DNA from: Typha latifolia
Taxonomy: Eukaryota; Streptophyta; Magnoliopsida; Poales; Typhaceae
DNA length: 64,000 bases
Reading direction: 5' to 3'
Assembly (NCBI GenBank): GCA_019914945.1
Contig: CM034108.1
Coordinates: forward strand, 72,001-136,000
Below the pieces are notes generated by a model. The model saw nothing but the letters and a program-made list of their open reading frames with translations, was not told where the DNA came from and searched no databases. The translations under genes were made by a program, and so were the position numbers. Of the stretch, positions 52,319 through 62,339 are shown in pieces (position 1 is the stretch's first letter; every line of letters begins with the position of its first letter).

Positions 52319-55300
52319 ATCGTGACCCGCCGCCGGCAGAGTCACCGGCGGCCACTCTCTCTCGATTCTTCCCTTCCTCGCGTCGGATGCGAGAAGGGAG
52401 AAAAAGGGGTTAGTTGGGCTTAGGTTTAACCCGAGCCAACCCCTTTTTCTTTTGAATTCGGGTTCGGGTTCGGGTTTGGATTTCAGATCCACACACCTGA
52501 CCCGAACCAATTAAATTGGATGGGCTGCGAGTAAACCGCAGCCCAATCCATTTTCTTGGCTGGGCCTTGGCCCAGCCCGATTAGTTTCATTTTTTTTTGA
52601 ATGGGCCGGATCAGAAGTAGCCCAGCCCAATCCAATGGGTAATTAAACCCAATTTAGTTCTTTTTAGTTTTTTAAAAATTTTAGAAATATTGATATTATT
52701 CAAATTTAAAATTTTATTATTATTTATTATTAAAGGTGGTGAATTTTAGTATGTGAGCTAGAGATTTGAAATTTCGATTGTTTTGTCTAGACTCAAGTGA
52801 GTGGATTCACTCACATATTTATTTTATTATATTTCGTACTTTTGTCAGACCATGTAAATTTTCTGTGTGCAAAATTATTATTTTCATCCGTACGTGTAAA
52901 AATTAATTGTTACATTTTGTATGTGCATTTAATTATTATACTCAGTGCATCACCACACTTTGTGCAAATATCAAAATTTGTGAAAAGAAAAACGAGACTA
53001 GTATTGGTATGACTTAGAGAACAGTCCCGGTATAAATCACTTGCGATTTTTCCGTGGTGACTCAAGTCTATTTGAAAGTCCAAGGGAAAGTCCTAAATCA
53101 GATCACTGCAGTAACTTTCTTAGGTGACTCTGGTGGGGTTAGGGAATAGTCCTAGGATGAATGATAAATTCCTAGGTGATTCTAACTTCTCTCAATAGTT
53201 ACTGGAAAAGACAGAATGTGTTGATAAAAAATATTAACATTGTTTTATGTTTATTGCAATTAGTTTTAAATTTAATAAAGCAGATTTTTATTTTGTTTAT
53301 TTATTTTACCATCGTACACGTAGAAAGTATTAATAAGGCTTCATGTATCTCAAGCATATTGAGATGCATGGCCGGTCATGATTCCTATTTCGGGTCGTGA
53401 CATAGGTAACAGAATATCAGGAGAGATGCACCTATAGGATGATATAAGTTCATCATCATTACCATTATATCAATCATACCTACGAAAACCATAACACCCT
53501 TATTATACTCTATATTCACAATCTTCATATACTTTTGGTGTGCCTGTGTTTTTGTTGGTGTCGATAGTTCTGGTGTATATTTAATATTTATGTCATATCA
53601 TAGGAGAATTATAAAATTTTTATTTGTATAAAGACTATGTGAAACATTCCAACGAACAATACTAACAGTGCAGAAGTTCTAAAAAATATCAATAATATTT
53701 AATGTAATATTCTCGTGTTATTCTTATGCAGACAAATGAAATTTTTGATCATCGTTTTCATTCTACATTCAATTAGATATTACTTGGAGAAAAAAATGTA
53801 TAATCAATAGATACAATAAAAAAAATTAATCCTTTCCAGTTAAGAGCATACTAGACCAATGGAATCCACTAATTTGCTAACATCTATGACAATTTTGAAT
53901 TTCAAGGTAGAGAAGACGGTGAAAGGTTTGGCAGTGTGACAACAAAAGAACCAAAGAGGAAGGCCATTGAATCTCGTTTTGTGGTTCGATGGTGATTAAC
54001 AAGATCTTCTTGTTGTTTGACGACGATGATCTCTTTACGTGTGGCTCGATGATTGCAATGATCAAAAGAAATATAGTAGGACATTTGGCTCTTATACAGA
54101 AATTAACACAGAATGATGATAGGATAAGAACAAAATAGCAAACCCGCGGAATCCGCCTATGGGGTGTTGGAATCCACCACCGAGAAACAAAGTAGATGAT
54201 CTCAAATCTCGAAGCATTTATTAACATCGAATAAGAAGATAACAAGCCTTTATATAAGCAAACCCTAAAAGACCAAAAAACTAAAATACCATAACATAGG
54301 AAGACTAAACTCTCAACATAATCAAAGTCCCCATCTCATGATGTCTGACCAATGATCTGGTCTGGTGTCGGCCCCAAATAGAATATTTGAGAAAAAGAAA
54401 AAAGAAGATAATCTTTTGAATATTGTTTCATATAGTTCCTAAAAGGTGATCAACTACTTGGTCTACTTTACAGATAATGTACCGGATGTGTACATAACAA
54501 GTCTAGCTTGAAAGGAAGGTAAACACCTAGATGTATAGCAATCTAGGAAGAAAGATCGAATTGCTCAAGTAGGGAACATGCTCCGCTTTATGGCCTAGGT
54601 AGGTAAATGACAGGATATCAAGAAGAAGAAATGACTCTACTACCACTATCCTGCCTAGAAGAAACATACAAGGAACTCAGCAAATTAGCACACATGCTCC
54701 ATGACAATTTTTACTAATAAAGACATTTATTAAACCTCCAAGTTGATGAAATCTAGGTACTAAGTCATACAATTGTAAACATACATGATAGTCCACCACA
54801 ACATATAGCATATGGAATATAAAAGAAGTGCGAAATAACATATGGAACTTAGTAATCTAACAGCAACAGTACCCATGCAAATGGGATGATTCAAACATAT
54901 AGCACTCTTATAGTTAACTCATTTGCCAATATAAATTTTGTAGCTGGTTTGTAGTTTATGGCAAAAAACTCTTGAATGTTCAAATCTTCTGAAAACTCAA
55001 CTTAGGAAAGATTCTAACATAATCAATGTGATTAGCACATTAAAAAGAGTTGCTGTAGTGCTCAGACATTCACCAAGCTAAGAAATTAAAACTAGATCCA
55101 TAATATTGGTAATGTGGGCTTAATAGTGATAAGTTGGCTGGACAAGTTAATAAATTTTGTAATTGGTTTATAGTTTATGGCAATAAAAAAATCTTGAATG
55201 TCCAAATCTTCTGAAGACCCAATTTAGGAAAAACTCTAAAATTATCAATGTAATGCATTAAAAATAGTTGCTGTGGTACTCTGGCATTCACCAAGCTAAG

Positions 55301-57406
55301 AAATTAAAACGATATTACAAGAACACCACTGCCTCACAAGTATGTGATTATGGGAAAAAGAGAAAAGGTTGAACAGTTATCTAGCATAAGTATGAAAAAT
55401 GAATACCTAAGATATTTATCAAAAGCATGGTAGTTTAACAGAAAAGAGCTCACCATATTAAGTGCAAACATTCTAGTTTCCACCTCCACCCAAGGAATTA
55501 GTGAGTCTGTAGAGGCCCATCTACCACAAAAGAGCTACAATAGAAGCAATTATCAATATTCATGAGCTCTGAAAAAGGACAATAAGCTCAAGTTCTTTCA
55601 CAAGTAGATCAAGTTCGACAGCTAAAGTAGCATCAGAAATGGCTGAGGCATAAAGTTCTCATGTCAACATATGAACTATCGAATGTTCCAAAGCTTAAGA
55701 CATCATTTATTGGGAAATATTTCATCATGATACTTCTTTTAGTAAGAACTTATACCCTATGCTCTAAGAGCCATGTACCACGTCAAAAGTAATGCTACTT
55801 TAGAAGTGTTACAAGATACTTGTTATTCCACTGGAAAAGAGAACTGTAGATTACTGGGTGCAAATGTAGGCCCTTTCAGAATTCTCTGATCTGACTTTCG
55901 TTATCGTACTTCTTTTAGTAAGAAGTATCCCACCTGCTCTAAGGGCCATGTCAAAAGTAATGCAAATTTAGCAGCCTGAAAAGCTACTGGTTACTCCAGC
56001 AGAAAAGAGAATAGAGTACTAGGTGCAAAAGTAGGTGATTCCACACCAGAAAGCACCAATTTGGCATTGAGTGTGGTAAATCTCGGTCAAGATAATGGAA
56101 TAATTCTGGTCCCTTTTAAAACTATTACAGTCCTCCACTACTCACTAGCTCAGTGTGATCTAACTTGGATCGCCGCCTAACTGCTGGTCAATGTCTTCAG
56201 CGTTATCCTTTGCCATGTCAGTTGTCCCATAGCATCTCCAGTTTCTTTGCTTTAGATCTCATTCACTTTAGAAATAATTTTTTTCTTGTTCCAGAATATA
56301 ACTTCTTATTCTAGAATAACAATTAAACACCACAATATCCTCATTCTAGGATGCAAATACTATTCATTAAAATTATATTTTATATCACTTAATGACTAAT
56401 TTATTTTTGCTATCTATCCCATCAACGTACTTTATATCAAATAAAAAATTATTCATAGTAATTTCACAAAAAACAAAACACAATTTTCTCATTTTTTCTT
56501 TCACTTTATATTGCATCAAAACTAATTATTACACCCTTATTTTATAATACAAGTCCACACAAGAATAATTATTCTTTCTGTTTAAATATCTTATTTTGGT
56601 AATAATAAAAATAAATACTTATTCTGGACATTATTCTTAAACGTAGGGAAGAATAGGGTTGGATTGTCCCTAGGCAGCAAGACCTAAGATTAAGTTATTA
56701 AAGAATAGGAACACACAAGATGGAAAGAGAGTTAAAAGCAATGGATGTCATGTCAATGGCACGGTTGTCCTTTTGGCATGGGGTACGGCCACCTAATGGG
56801 GAAATAGTATGTGTTGTGTAGCACTATCATACCGACACTTGGCGTTATATGTGCCTATCTTGTTGTCCCAATTAATTGTGGACATAAGGCTGTCTTTTTT
56901 TTCTTTTCTTTTCCTTTTGGTGCTAACTTCTTTTAGCTTTTCCTTGACAAAGCATGCAAGTTAGACAACAACTTGAAGCCTAAATTTTCTTACTAGCCCT
57001 AGAACTGCAAAAGTAATACTCAACAAAACAACACGTAGTTCTATTGTGGATTCACACGAGCATCTAGAGTAACTTTTGGATTCTAGGAGGCCTATAGATG
57101 AATATAAAAAGATAGGAAAACCAAAAGGTAATAGGACTACCACCATAGTAGCAAGCTAGTCTCCTTCCCCCTGACTAAAGAATATATCATTCCAAGGATA
57201 TAGTTAAATGCTGGTCGATAGCAGTAATCAAATTCCCTACAAGGATATCTTTCTAAGTTCTCAGAAAGCAATAGTTTTTCAAAAGACAGTGTTTCATGTT
57301 TGTGCATTAACCATTATTTATATACCAGTCTCCAAGTTGTAGCTAGATATCATCATCAGTACAAGTAGTGGTTTGTACTTTGTTTGGTATAAATAAAGCC
57401 ACACAC

Positions 57407-57463
<57 letters not shown>

Positions 57464-60400
57464 CCTTTTATTGCGAGATGCATTAACTCAAAAACATGGG
57501 ACACAAAAGAAGTAGTAGATCTCCAAATGAACTATGGTGTCAGTTCAAGTGGGAAAAAAAAAAACCATTACTAATGTCTTAAAACCGTGCAGTCATTTAC
57601 AGCACTGCTGTGGTTCTGTCTAACCAGAAAGAGACAACAGACAATATAACAGAAATATCAACTATATGGTGACAGCTAAAACTCATAATCTTCTGTCACA
57701 CATATGCATAGATATGTCACATAATAGAGCAATTTCACACGGAATTCCATACCTTCTGTACAAATGTAGCAGATCCTAAGAGCTGACAGATATCTATAAA
57801 AAGTTCCTCCAAGTTCATTCTAAAGTGTATGAGTCCATCAGATATGTCTAGTGTTCCATTATCACCATCAAAATCAGGATCATCAACCTTTTAAAAGAAA
57901 ATTTTGGAGTTTAATACAACCAAACAGAGTAGTAAAATAATAGTGGTGCAGCTACTAAATTAAATGATGAGAAACTATAATCTTACGATGTGAATCATCA
58001 CAATGGGCAAAGCTACTGTACCAGGAATTGCACCAGAAATTGTACATTTGTAATACAAGCATGAAATATCTATTACTAAATTTTTTATTATACAGATGTT
58101 TCTTCTTGTTGCAAACCTGACATTTCTACTGCTAACTTAGTGTTTTATTCCTTAGCATGTCATAGTTCATGTCAGTGCTAGAAAATCTTTTTTTTTCTTT
58201 CTTTTAATCTCTGATGCTATCACGAAGTCATGATTACGCACAGAAAATGAAGGTACTCAAACTGAGATAAACAAATGATAAGGCTATTAAAGGAAAGCAA
58301 TTAAGCAAAATAGCAGGATATGGAGCTTCTCAATCATAAAAGTTACATAGCACAGGATTATTTCATGGAATCATGGATAAAAGACAAAAATGTGCATAAT
58401 CAGAATGTTGGGCTAAATGGATGAAATAAGAACAAGTATCCGATGAACTTACAAAGTGGCCTAGGACAACTCAAGCATCTAGGTTAAATAAACTTATAAT
58501 GTATGTGCAGATGCATACTAGCCTTTATTTGGAAGAGACCCATTTGTGTACATAAGTACTATAGAATAGACATTTAGCAAACATGCCCAATTAATGGGAG
58601 CCCAATAAAGAAGCTGTTTGCGCCTTCAAGTACTTAACTTTGTTCTTGGAAATTTCTTCTAACAAATAAGGAATTATTTAATGCTTAGCTGTATCTACAG
58701 TTAATTTTTGGTATCTGTACTTGACCTGCAACATCTTGAAATTCAATTAATTCCTTCTTACTAGTCTTCTGATGCACTTTATTCAGTCAACAATACCAAA
58801 ACATCTTAGATGACTTTGACTTAGTTTGCTTTCAGATGGCCAGTTATTATTCTAAATTTGCAGTAGAAAATATGATGTCAAAGAACCGCAGGATTATCTC
58901 AACTGGCAAAAGGGAAAGGAAAACAAAGGTCAAGCCTAAAGTTTAATGCAGGAATAATCTAAAAATGAACAGAAAGGGAAGAAGAAAATAAAGAGACCTA
59001 GAAAGCATGCTTTGTAAGTTAAAAAATTAATCAATTTACCAAAAGATGACTTACAATGTGTATTAAGAATTTAAGATGCTTCCAGAATCAAGGAGAAACA
59101 AAGGTAATACAACAGACCATGGATTTATGCTCATCACTATATCTTGTTCCAGCCTTAGCTAACTTTTCTTGGAAGAACAATTGTACTTTATTCAGAGGAA
59201 GCAACCCGCTTGCATTTAAAATTCCAAAAGAGGTTTTCTCGTTGTTCTAATGGAGGACAGCAAAGAAACTTGGTATTTGAAGGGCACACAATTTTGCAAT
59301 GATTGGAAGGAAAAGTTTATGAGTTAATAAAAAAATGGTCAAAACATGTAAAGAAAGAGGAATTCCAGGGAATATGGAGGAGGATAGCACAAAGAAGGCA
59401 TAGAATTCAGACCAGGTTCACATAACTAATTCCAGGAGCAAAAAAGAGGCATGGCATAAATGTGAAATCATATGTTAATTATTTTTTGCTCCTGGCATAA
59501 ATACGATATTTATATGTGAATTACTTATTGGTTCATTGCCTGATCTCAACTTACACCATGCTGGCGTACTGCTTTGCTTGTAACCTATCATTCACATACC
59601 AAATGAGAAAACAGGACATGTAATTGAAATGAAAGAACATAAGAAGATATATCCAAAAGTTTCATATTAGATATTAGGATTTCTTTACTATATTTATGGT
59701 TCTTCTCAAGCTCTTCTGGTTCTCTTTGTAATTTTCCTCCTCTTGAGTATATTTTGTTCCTACTTACCACCAACCAATACATGCGCACAAACTTTAATTT
59801 GGGGCACCTCTTGATTGTATTCTGATGAACCAAGTGTACATTAGTAGGAATATTGGACATTTAGACATAGAAGTAGCAAGAAAAAATCTTCCCATGGACT
59901 TGCTATTTTTAAGCCTTACCCAAGATCAATCATCGATGCCAGTGCTTTAGTAGAATCAACGATTATGGAAAGAACAGATGATTACCATTTAAAATACTAA
60001 AAAGGAACCATAATGTTTATCTGCAGTATGCTTCATAGTATGACAAAGTGGAAGAACAATTTATGATTTACATTGTGAACCACTATTGCTCCTGTGAAGA
60101 GAATGTACGAAGTACGAACAATATCAATTACTTAACAAGAAATCATACTTCAAGGCATCATGGAGAAAGATATTGTTTTAGGCAAATCTCATTCCGCATG
60201 AAATAGAATAATATAAATTTGCTCACAGTTCATTTTCATCCCAAAGCTGCTTCAAAGTTCAAACAACTTCGAAAATTAAGCAGAAAATGATCACATCAAT
60301 TAGTGTCCTCAGTTTAATAAAATCATAAAATTTCTTCTTAAATTAGTAAATTACCATTAAACCTAAAATATCAAGTCAATATTTAGAATCTAAGGATTCA

Positions 60401-62339
60401 AGATTGGTAAAAGAGCAGCAGGAAACAACTGTCATAATAAATATTATATTTTCCGAAGAAGAACAATAATAGTGAATATGATGGTAGAAAAAAGGTATGA
60501 AAAGCATATAGCAACCAGGCATGCCATTGTTGAAGAGTATACAAACCTGAGCACGCAATAAAAGGGTGTCAAGTAATGAAGAGAATACAGGGAAAAACAA
60601 TTCTTCCACAACCTTTTTATTAGCATTTTCCAGAATATAATGTGCTAAACTGCACCTGCAATACACAGAAACAAATCCAAAATATAGGTAGAATACAAAA
60701 TCAATTTGCAAATTCTGAAGAAAGCAACGAGGGACCTAAATCAATTTGCAATTTCCAAAGCAAGCAATTAGAAGGGATACACATTTACACTAAGATCTAC
60801 ATACCTCACTAAGGAAAGCCTAAGATGAAAATTTAATAAAAAAACAGGTCAGGAAATAGAGAGGAGCCGATGCAAGACTGCGATATGATATGCGAATGAC
60901 TAATTTTGCAATTAAATCCTTGAAAGAAATAAATTGACGGAGCCTTATGGACTGAATGCCCTAAATTGAAATATAGTACTTTCAATTAATGGTCTCAAGT
61001 AAGAAATGACTTTTATGTCATTCATTATTTACTAGATCTATTTGATTTTGAACCCTGACTTACTGAACTTGGGTACGGAAAAAAATGATTTGGAAGATAT
61101 TAACCACAATTTAGTCTGAGAAAGCATCAAGATGGATAAGTTGGAACAAGTATAGCTTACCAAGCACCAACCTGATAAGGACAAGGATTAAAAGAGTAGT
61201 TTGTTTCTATGATAGCCTGTATCAAGGAGTAGCTTCAGCCTATTTCGTCTATCTAATTTGCCAATACCAATCCATAGTTTGGAGTTTCACTCGAAATGGA
61301 ACAGTCCTGCTTCTAATGCAGACTCAAGTTCTATGAACAGCCTGTATCAAGGAGATTGCTGGTTTTGACTTTTGACCTTTATTTCAAACACTAAACCTAT
61401 CCAATACAGACCCAAGTTTTTCATTCTTTTTATGGGTCAAAACGAAAACCAATACTTTGCAACACAATTATCAAATATCTTTTTAGAGTCCCCTCGGGCA
61501 TCATTCAAATTGTCTTACAATGAAAATCCTAACAAGACGGCACAAACTTCTATGGAGGGTGTTGCCGTGTTTATGGCTTTTATAATTTATATATCTAACC
61601 TCATGCAAAGAAGTTACAGAAATGATATAGCAGCATTATACTAGTGAAATTGTACTAGGTTCTTGAAAAAAATGCTGAGAACTTAAGAATAAGACTGCCA
61701 AAATAATTTTGCTTGCAAAACAGGAAAAGAACAAGCAAAGAAGTTTAGTACCAAAACTGCAAAGTTGAATCTGCAATCTCCCAATCTTTACTAGGAAAAG
61801 CAATACACCTGCCAAAAAAAAAGTGTGTATGTTGTCTGGAAACCATGTAAAACGTCAAACATAAATGACATCTAGCATCTATTGCACAGACTTGTAGGTC
61901 TAGTGGAAATTTCAGTAGCTTAACAAAAGAAGTCAAGTTGCAGAAATACAGAAGGAATGGATTCACCTCAAAACTGCATCTGCAAGCACAAGTGCTTCAC
62001 TATTTCCTTCTGCAACCAAAGCAGGAGCCTGATACGTAATAAAAGAGCTCAGAAAAGTAGATTACTTAATTGAACAAATTGCAAGTCAAAGCCCTTACAG
62101 CTTCACAAATGTTTGATTGCCATGATTATTGCAGGGTAATTACTAATGAGAGGATGGATACTTGGATAGCATATTTATGGTGACATGCTATTAGCATCAG
62201 AAGTACTTACTGCTTGTCCAATCTCAGACATTAAGCATGCGAGACCAGCAATTATCTTCTCATCTTTATTTACTAGAGCAGGAAGGAGAAGTATTTCTTT
62301 AATATATTGTATTCTAAACAGCAAAACCTGAGGTAATCC
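27869..62339 (-). CDS. MOS14: Transportin-SR / MOS14-like importin-beta receptor, 5' end outside the window
   Basis: Eighteen exons in transcript order: 62339-62211, 62028-61967, 61808-61752, 60655-60547, 57887-57753, 55534-55454, 50011-49898, 49755-49676, 49599-49464, 44744-44595, 41700-41615, 40575-40388, 40297-40205, 35061-34874, 34760-34649, 32634-32477, 29754-29638, 28093-27869. All phases match and give 739 aa to a natural stop. The full family protein is about 950-960 aa, so roughly 220 N-terminal residues lie past the right edge. Diagnostic blocks: [60 protein letters not shown] and a C-terminus [19 protein letters not shown]. The chain is alpha-helical HEAT/ARM repeat type. In Arabidopsis MOS14 carries SR splicing factors into the nucleus and affects immune-gene splicing. 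Introns total over 32 kb and are packed with transposons. Confidence 0.87.
28335..28825. mobile_element. Repeat with one hAT-like end and a possible captured gene piece
   Basis: It begins GGGGGTGTAAACAAGCCGAG, the same type of end as the elements at 20514 and 33043. A plus-strand frame at about 28615-28827 encodes [20 protein letters not shown] and [10 protein letters not shown], which reads like ordinary plant protein rather than transposase. No matching right end or target duplication was found. It lies in a MOS14-like intron, next to LINE remains. Confidence 0.35.
28826..29430 (-). pseudogene. LINE/L1 endonuclease (EEP/APE domain) remnant
   Basis: Minus-strand pieces in order: [20 protein letters not shown], then WTLLNVYGP, then LLGGDFN in a shifted frame, then [14 protein letters not shown] and VKVLPPD. 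These are the successive landmarks of a plant L1-type endonuclease (QETK, NVYGP, GGDFN, SRLDRFL-like). Stops and frameshifts show it is dead. It sits in the 1,544-bp intron between the last two MOS14-like exons, in the sense direction of the gene. Confidence 0.75.
29434..29520. repeat. Fragment of the GC-rich GATGGCCGTGCC repeat family
   Basis: It starts GGATGGCCGTGCCGGTCAGC and contains short alternating TGCCATG/GGCAT motifs, like the ends of the elements at 35505, 47464 and 51279. Only one end is present, directly abutting the LINE remnant. Confidence 0.45.
29594..29636. repeat. (GA)n microsatellite at a splice donor
   Basis: A 43-bp tract that reads (CT)n on the transcribed minus strand and begins immediately after the donor of exon 29754-29638. 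The intron therefore begins GTCTCTCTCT. Confidence 0.9.
30870..31530. mobile_element. Possible decayed inverted-end DNA transposon
   Basis: The left side has AAGAAGCCCGGACGC and the right side reverse-complements to ATGAAGTAAGGATA. Repeated GTGTCC motifs lie at 31350-31490. It resembles the family of the element at 41807 but has no target duplication I can define. Limits are approximate. Confidence 0.25.
33043..33839. mobile_element. Non-autonomous hAT-type element with an internal minisatellite
   Basis: The 797-bp element has ends CAGGAGTGT and (reverse complement) TAGGGATGT, flanked by a perfect 8-bp duplication GAGACGAG (33035-33042 and 33840-33847). The interior has GGCTTGGCTC-type motifs shared with 20514-20837, and a C/T-rich tandem repeat. 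It lies in the MOS14-like intron 32635-34648. The two overlapping long open frames inside it are by-products of the tandem repeat. Confidence 0.8.
33326..33448. repeat. 40-bp minisatellite inside the hAT-type element
   Basis: Three units start at 33326, 33369 and 33409. Units 2 and 3 are both exactly 40 bp and differ by about one base; unit 1 is 43 bp, and a degenerate fourth copy follows. Each unit carries GCCTCC and the TCCCCACTATTATCATCA block. Confidence 0.85.
35459..37424. mobile_element. Composite DNA transposon: outer AAGGTTYC element with a GC-rich insert
   Basis: The left edge reads AAGGTTTCTAGTATCGATAT and the right edge reverse-complements to AAGGTTCCCAGAGAG. A second copy of the roughly 60-bp left-end sequence occurs at 36566-36632. 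Between the copies lies the GC-rich family member 35505-36565. The right part, about 36800-37400, has CT- and GA-rich runs and a 12-bp poly-G (37231-37242). The whole unit is in a MOS14-like intron. Outer limits are provisional; the flanks share only an imperfect ATTTAAC repeat. Confidence 0.45.
35505..36565. mobile_element. GC-rich inverted-repeat element (GATGGCYGTGCC family), longest copy
   Basis: Both ends of this copy, about 150 bp each, consist of GGCACGGC/GTGCCRR motifs in opposite orientation. The centre encodes an acidic stretch from GAT-rich repeats near 35750-35830. It aligns collinearly with the interrupted copy at 51279-53640. It is probably a non-autonomous DNA transposon; superfamily not determined. 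Confidence 0.5.
39210..39320 (-). pseudogene. Probable LTR-retrotransposon gag remnant
   Basis: The minus strand reads [20 protein letters not shown] followed by SIFISGVRH, which resembles the (Y..FE.L.NRV....FLI..FI.GL) core of plant gag proteins. Stops follow at once. The surrounding 37430-40200 DNA has no other recognisable protein and is probably the rest of the same decayed element. Confidence 0.4.
41807..42855. mobile_element. Mutator-like non-autonomous DNA transposon
   Basis: The 1,049-bp element is flanked by a perfect 9-bp duplication GCTTATAAT (41798-41806 and 42856-42864). Ends: left GGAAGCACCGATATGG, right (reverse complement) AGAAGTACAGATACGG. A 9-bp duplication points to the Mutator superfamily. 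The left border is about 100 bp from a MOS14-like exon (41700-41615). The CT-rich open frames inside (42157-42375) have no family resemblance. Confidence 0.75.
45668..46664. mobile_element. Candidate inverted-end element nested in the LTR
   Basis: The left end TTGGTGGGCAATCACCCCAC resembles the reverse complement of the right end, TTTTTGGTAGCCACCCCAC. Both ends are full of CCACC/GGTGG motifs. Flanking LTR similarity resumes around 46790, consistent with an insertion. No clear target duplication was found. Confidence 0.4.
47464..47925. mobile_element. GC-rich inverted-repeat element, short complete copy
   Basis: Ends: GATGGCTGTGCC and (reverse complement) GATGGCCGTGCC. The flanking direct repeats CTTGCCTAGTACCAA and CTTGCCTAATACTAA differ by two bases and look like an aged target duplication. 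The interior has (GA)n at 47637-47658 and (CT)n at 47702-47743, plus a 30-40 bp inverted repeat around GGGCTAGGGCACGAAGCGG. No protein is encoded. It sits inside the older LTR. Confidence 0.6.
47702..47743. repeat. (CT)n microsatellite
   Basis: A perfect CT tract of about 42 bp; with the (GA)n tract 44 bp upstream it forms an inverted repeat that could fold into a hairpin. Confidence 0.9.
48261..48596 (+). pseudogene. Ty3/gypsy gag remnant
   Basis: Starting [20 protein letters not shown], about 160 bp after the primer-binding site, the frame is broken by two stops. It then shifts to [20 protein letters not shown], the FKG...A..WL..IEKIL core of chromovirus-type gag, and ends at a stop near 48596. 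The pol genes are gone. Confidence 0.7.
48598..48783 (+). mobile_element. 3' LTR fragment of the same gypsy element
   Basis: It is collinear with 47937-48098 (CTTTATTA..TTGAGAACTTTTATT, then the TTCGTCTATCTCAAG block) and ends GAGTTGTGACA, the same 3' terminus as the family A solo LTRs. The element has therefore lost most of its internal region and most of its 3' LTR. Confidence 0.55.
50200..50335 (+). mobile_element. Small LTR fragment
   Basis: The block CTTTATTATTTTGAGAGTTTTTATTAA-like, running on to TTATATTGAGTTCTTGGAT, matches 47937-48010 and 48610-48690. It is a stray piece of the same LTR family, 190 bp upstream (in transcript terms) of exon 50011-49898. Confidence 0.45.
50740..51240 (+). 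mobile_element. LTR fragment related to the gypsy LTR at 45545
   Basis: It has GAGTTATTCCACTTGGAGCA and GAGTGGATTAACTCACATATT, parallel to 45545-45600 and to 24718-24745. It is truncated by the GC-rich element beginning at 51279. Confidence 0.4.
51689..53402 (+). mobile_element. Solo LTR (family A, copy 2) with perfect 5-bp target duplication
   Basis: The 1,714-bp unit starts TGCAAGAACT and ends TCGTGACA, flanked by TAGGT on both sides (51684-51688 and 53403-53407). The related element at 35505 has an intact TAGGT at the matching place, so it serves as an empty site. Compared with copy 1 it has about 700 extra bases (about 52010-52735), including the (GA)n tract at 52258-52315 and GC-rich CCCAGCCC/GGGCCGG runs. 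Confidence 0.85.
52258..52315. repeat. (GA)n microsatellite within the solo LTR
   Basis: A near-perfect GA tract of about 58 bp inside the part of copy 2 that copy 1 lacks. Confidence 0.9.
54140..54360. repeat. Decayed repeat with CGGAATCCGCC motif
   Basis: The stretch GGAATCCGCCTATGGGGTGT followed by TTGGAATCCACC resembles 50665-50745 in the same intron. Both are probably remnants of one retroelement family, but neither end is clear. Confidence 0.3.
54933..55312. repeat. Old tandem duplication (unit about 215 bp)
   Basis: About 54933-55095 and about 55151-55312 are collinear: the TAGTTTATGGCAA block, TGAATGT.CAAATCTTCTGAA and CATTCACCAAGCTAAGAAAT are in both. They differ at roughly one base in eight and by small gaps. 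Confidence 0.75.
55729..56035. repeat. Second old tandem duplication (unit about 175 bp)
   Basis: 55729-55875 and 55905-56035 share ACTTCTTTTAGTAAGAA, the GCTCTAAG.GCCATGT block, GTCAAAAGTAATGC and TACTGGGTGCAAA/TACTAGGTGCAAA. The second copy has a short internal deletion. It is separate from the duplication 400 bp away. Confidence 0.75.
57401..57463. repeat. (ACA)n microsatellite
   Basis: About 19 ACA/CAA units after a short ACAC run, in the MOS14-like intron 55535-57752. The polythreonine open frame across it is only a product of the repeat. Confidence 0.95.

Larger units (their letters stand above)
51279..53640. mobile_element. GC-rich inverted-repeat element split by a solo LTR
   Basis: It begins GATGGCCGTGTTGACTGGCA. 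The segments 51470-51688 and 53408-53640 are collinear with 35645-35910 and 35911-36130 of the copy at 35505: the AGAAAGCTTAGATAAAATTG block, GAT repeats, the ACATGCATCCC block and the ATCATAGGAGAATT block. The LTR at 51689-53402 is inserted between them. The GC-rich right end is missing. Confidence 0.65.

Noticed and set aside
53877..54245. 122-aa open frame on the minus strand
   Set aside because: It has no recognisable family, lies in intronic repeat DNA next to a transposon relic, and lacks a credible start or splice context.
57368..57574. Open frame with a polythreonine run
   Set aside because: The run is the (ACA)n microsatellite in an intron.
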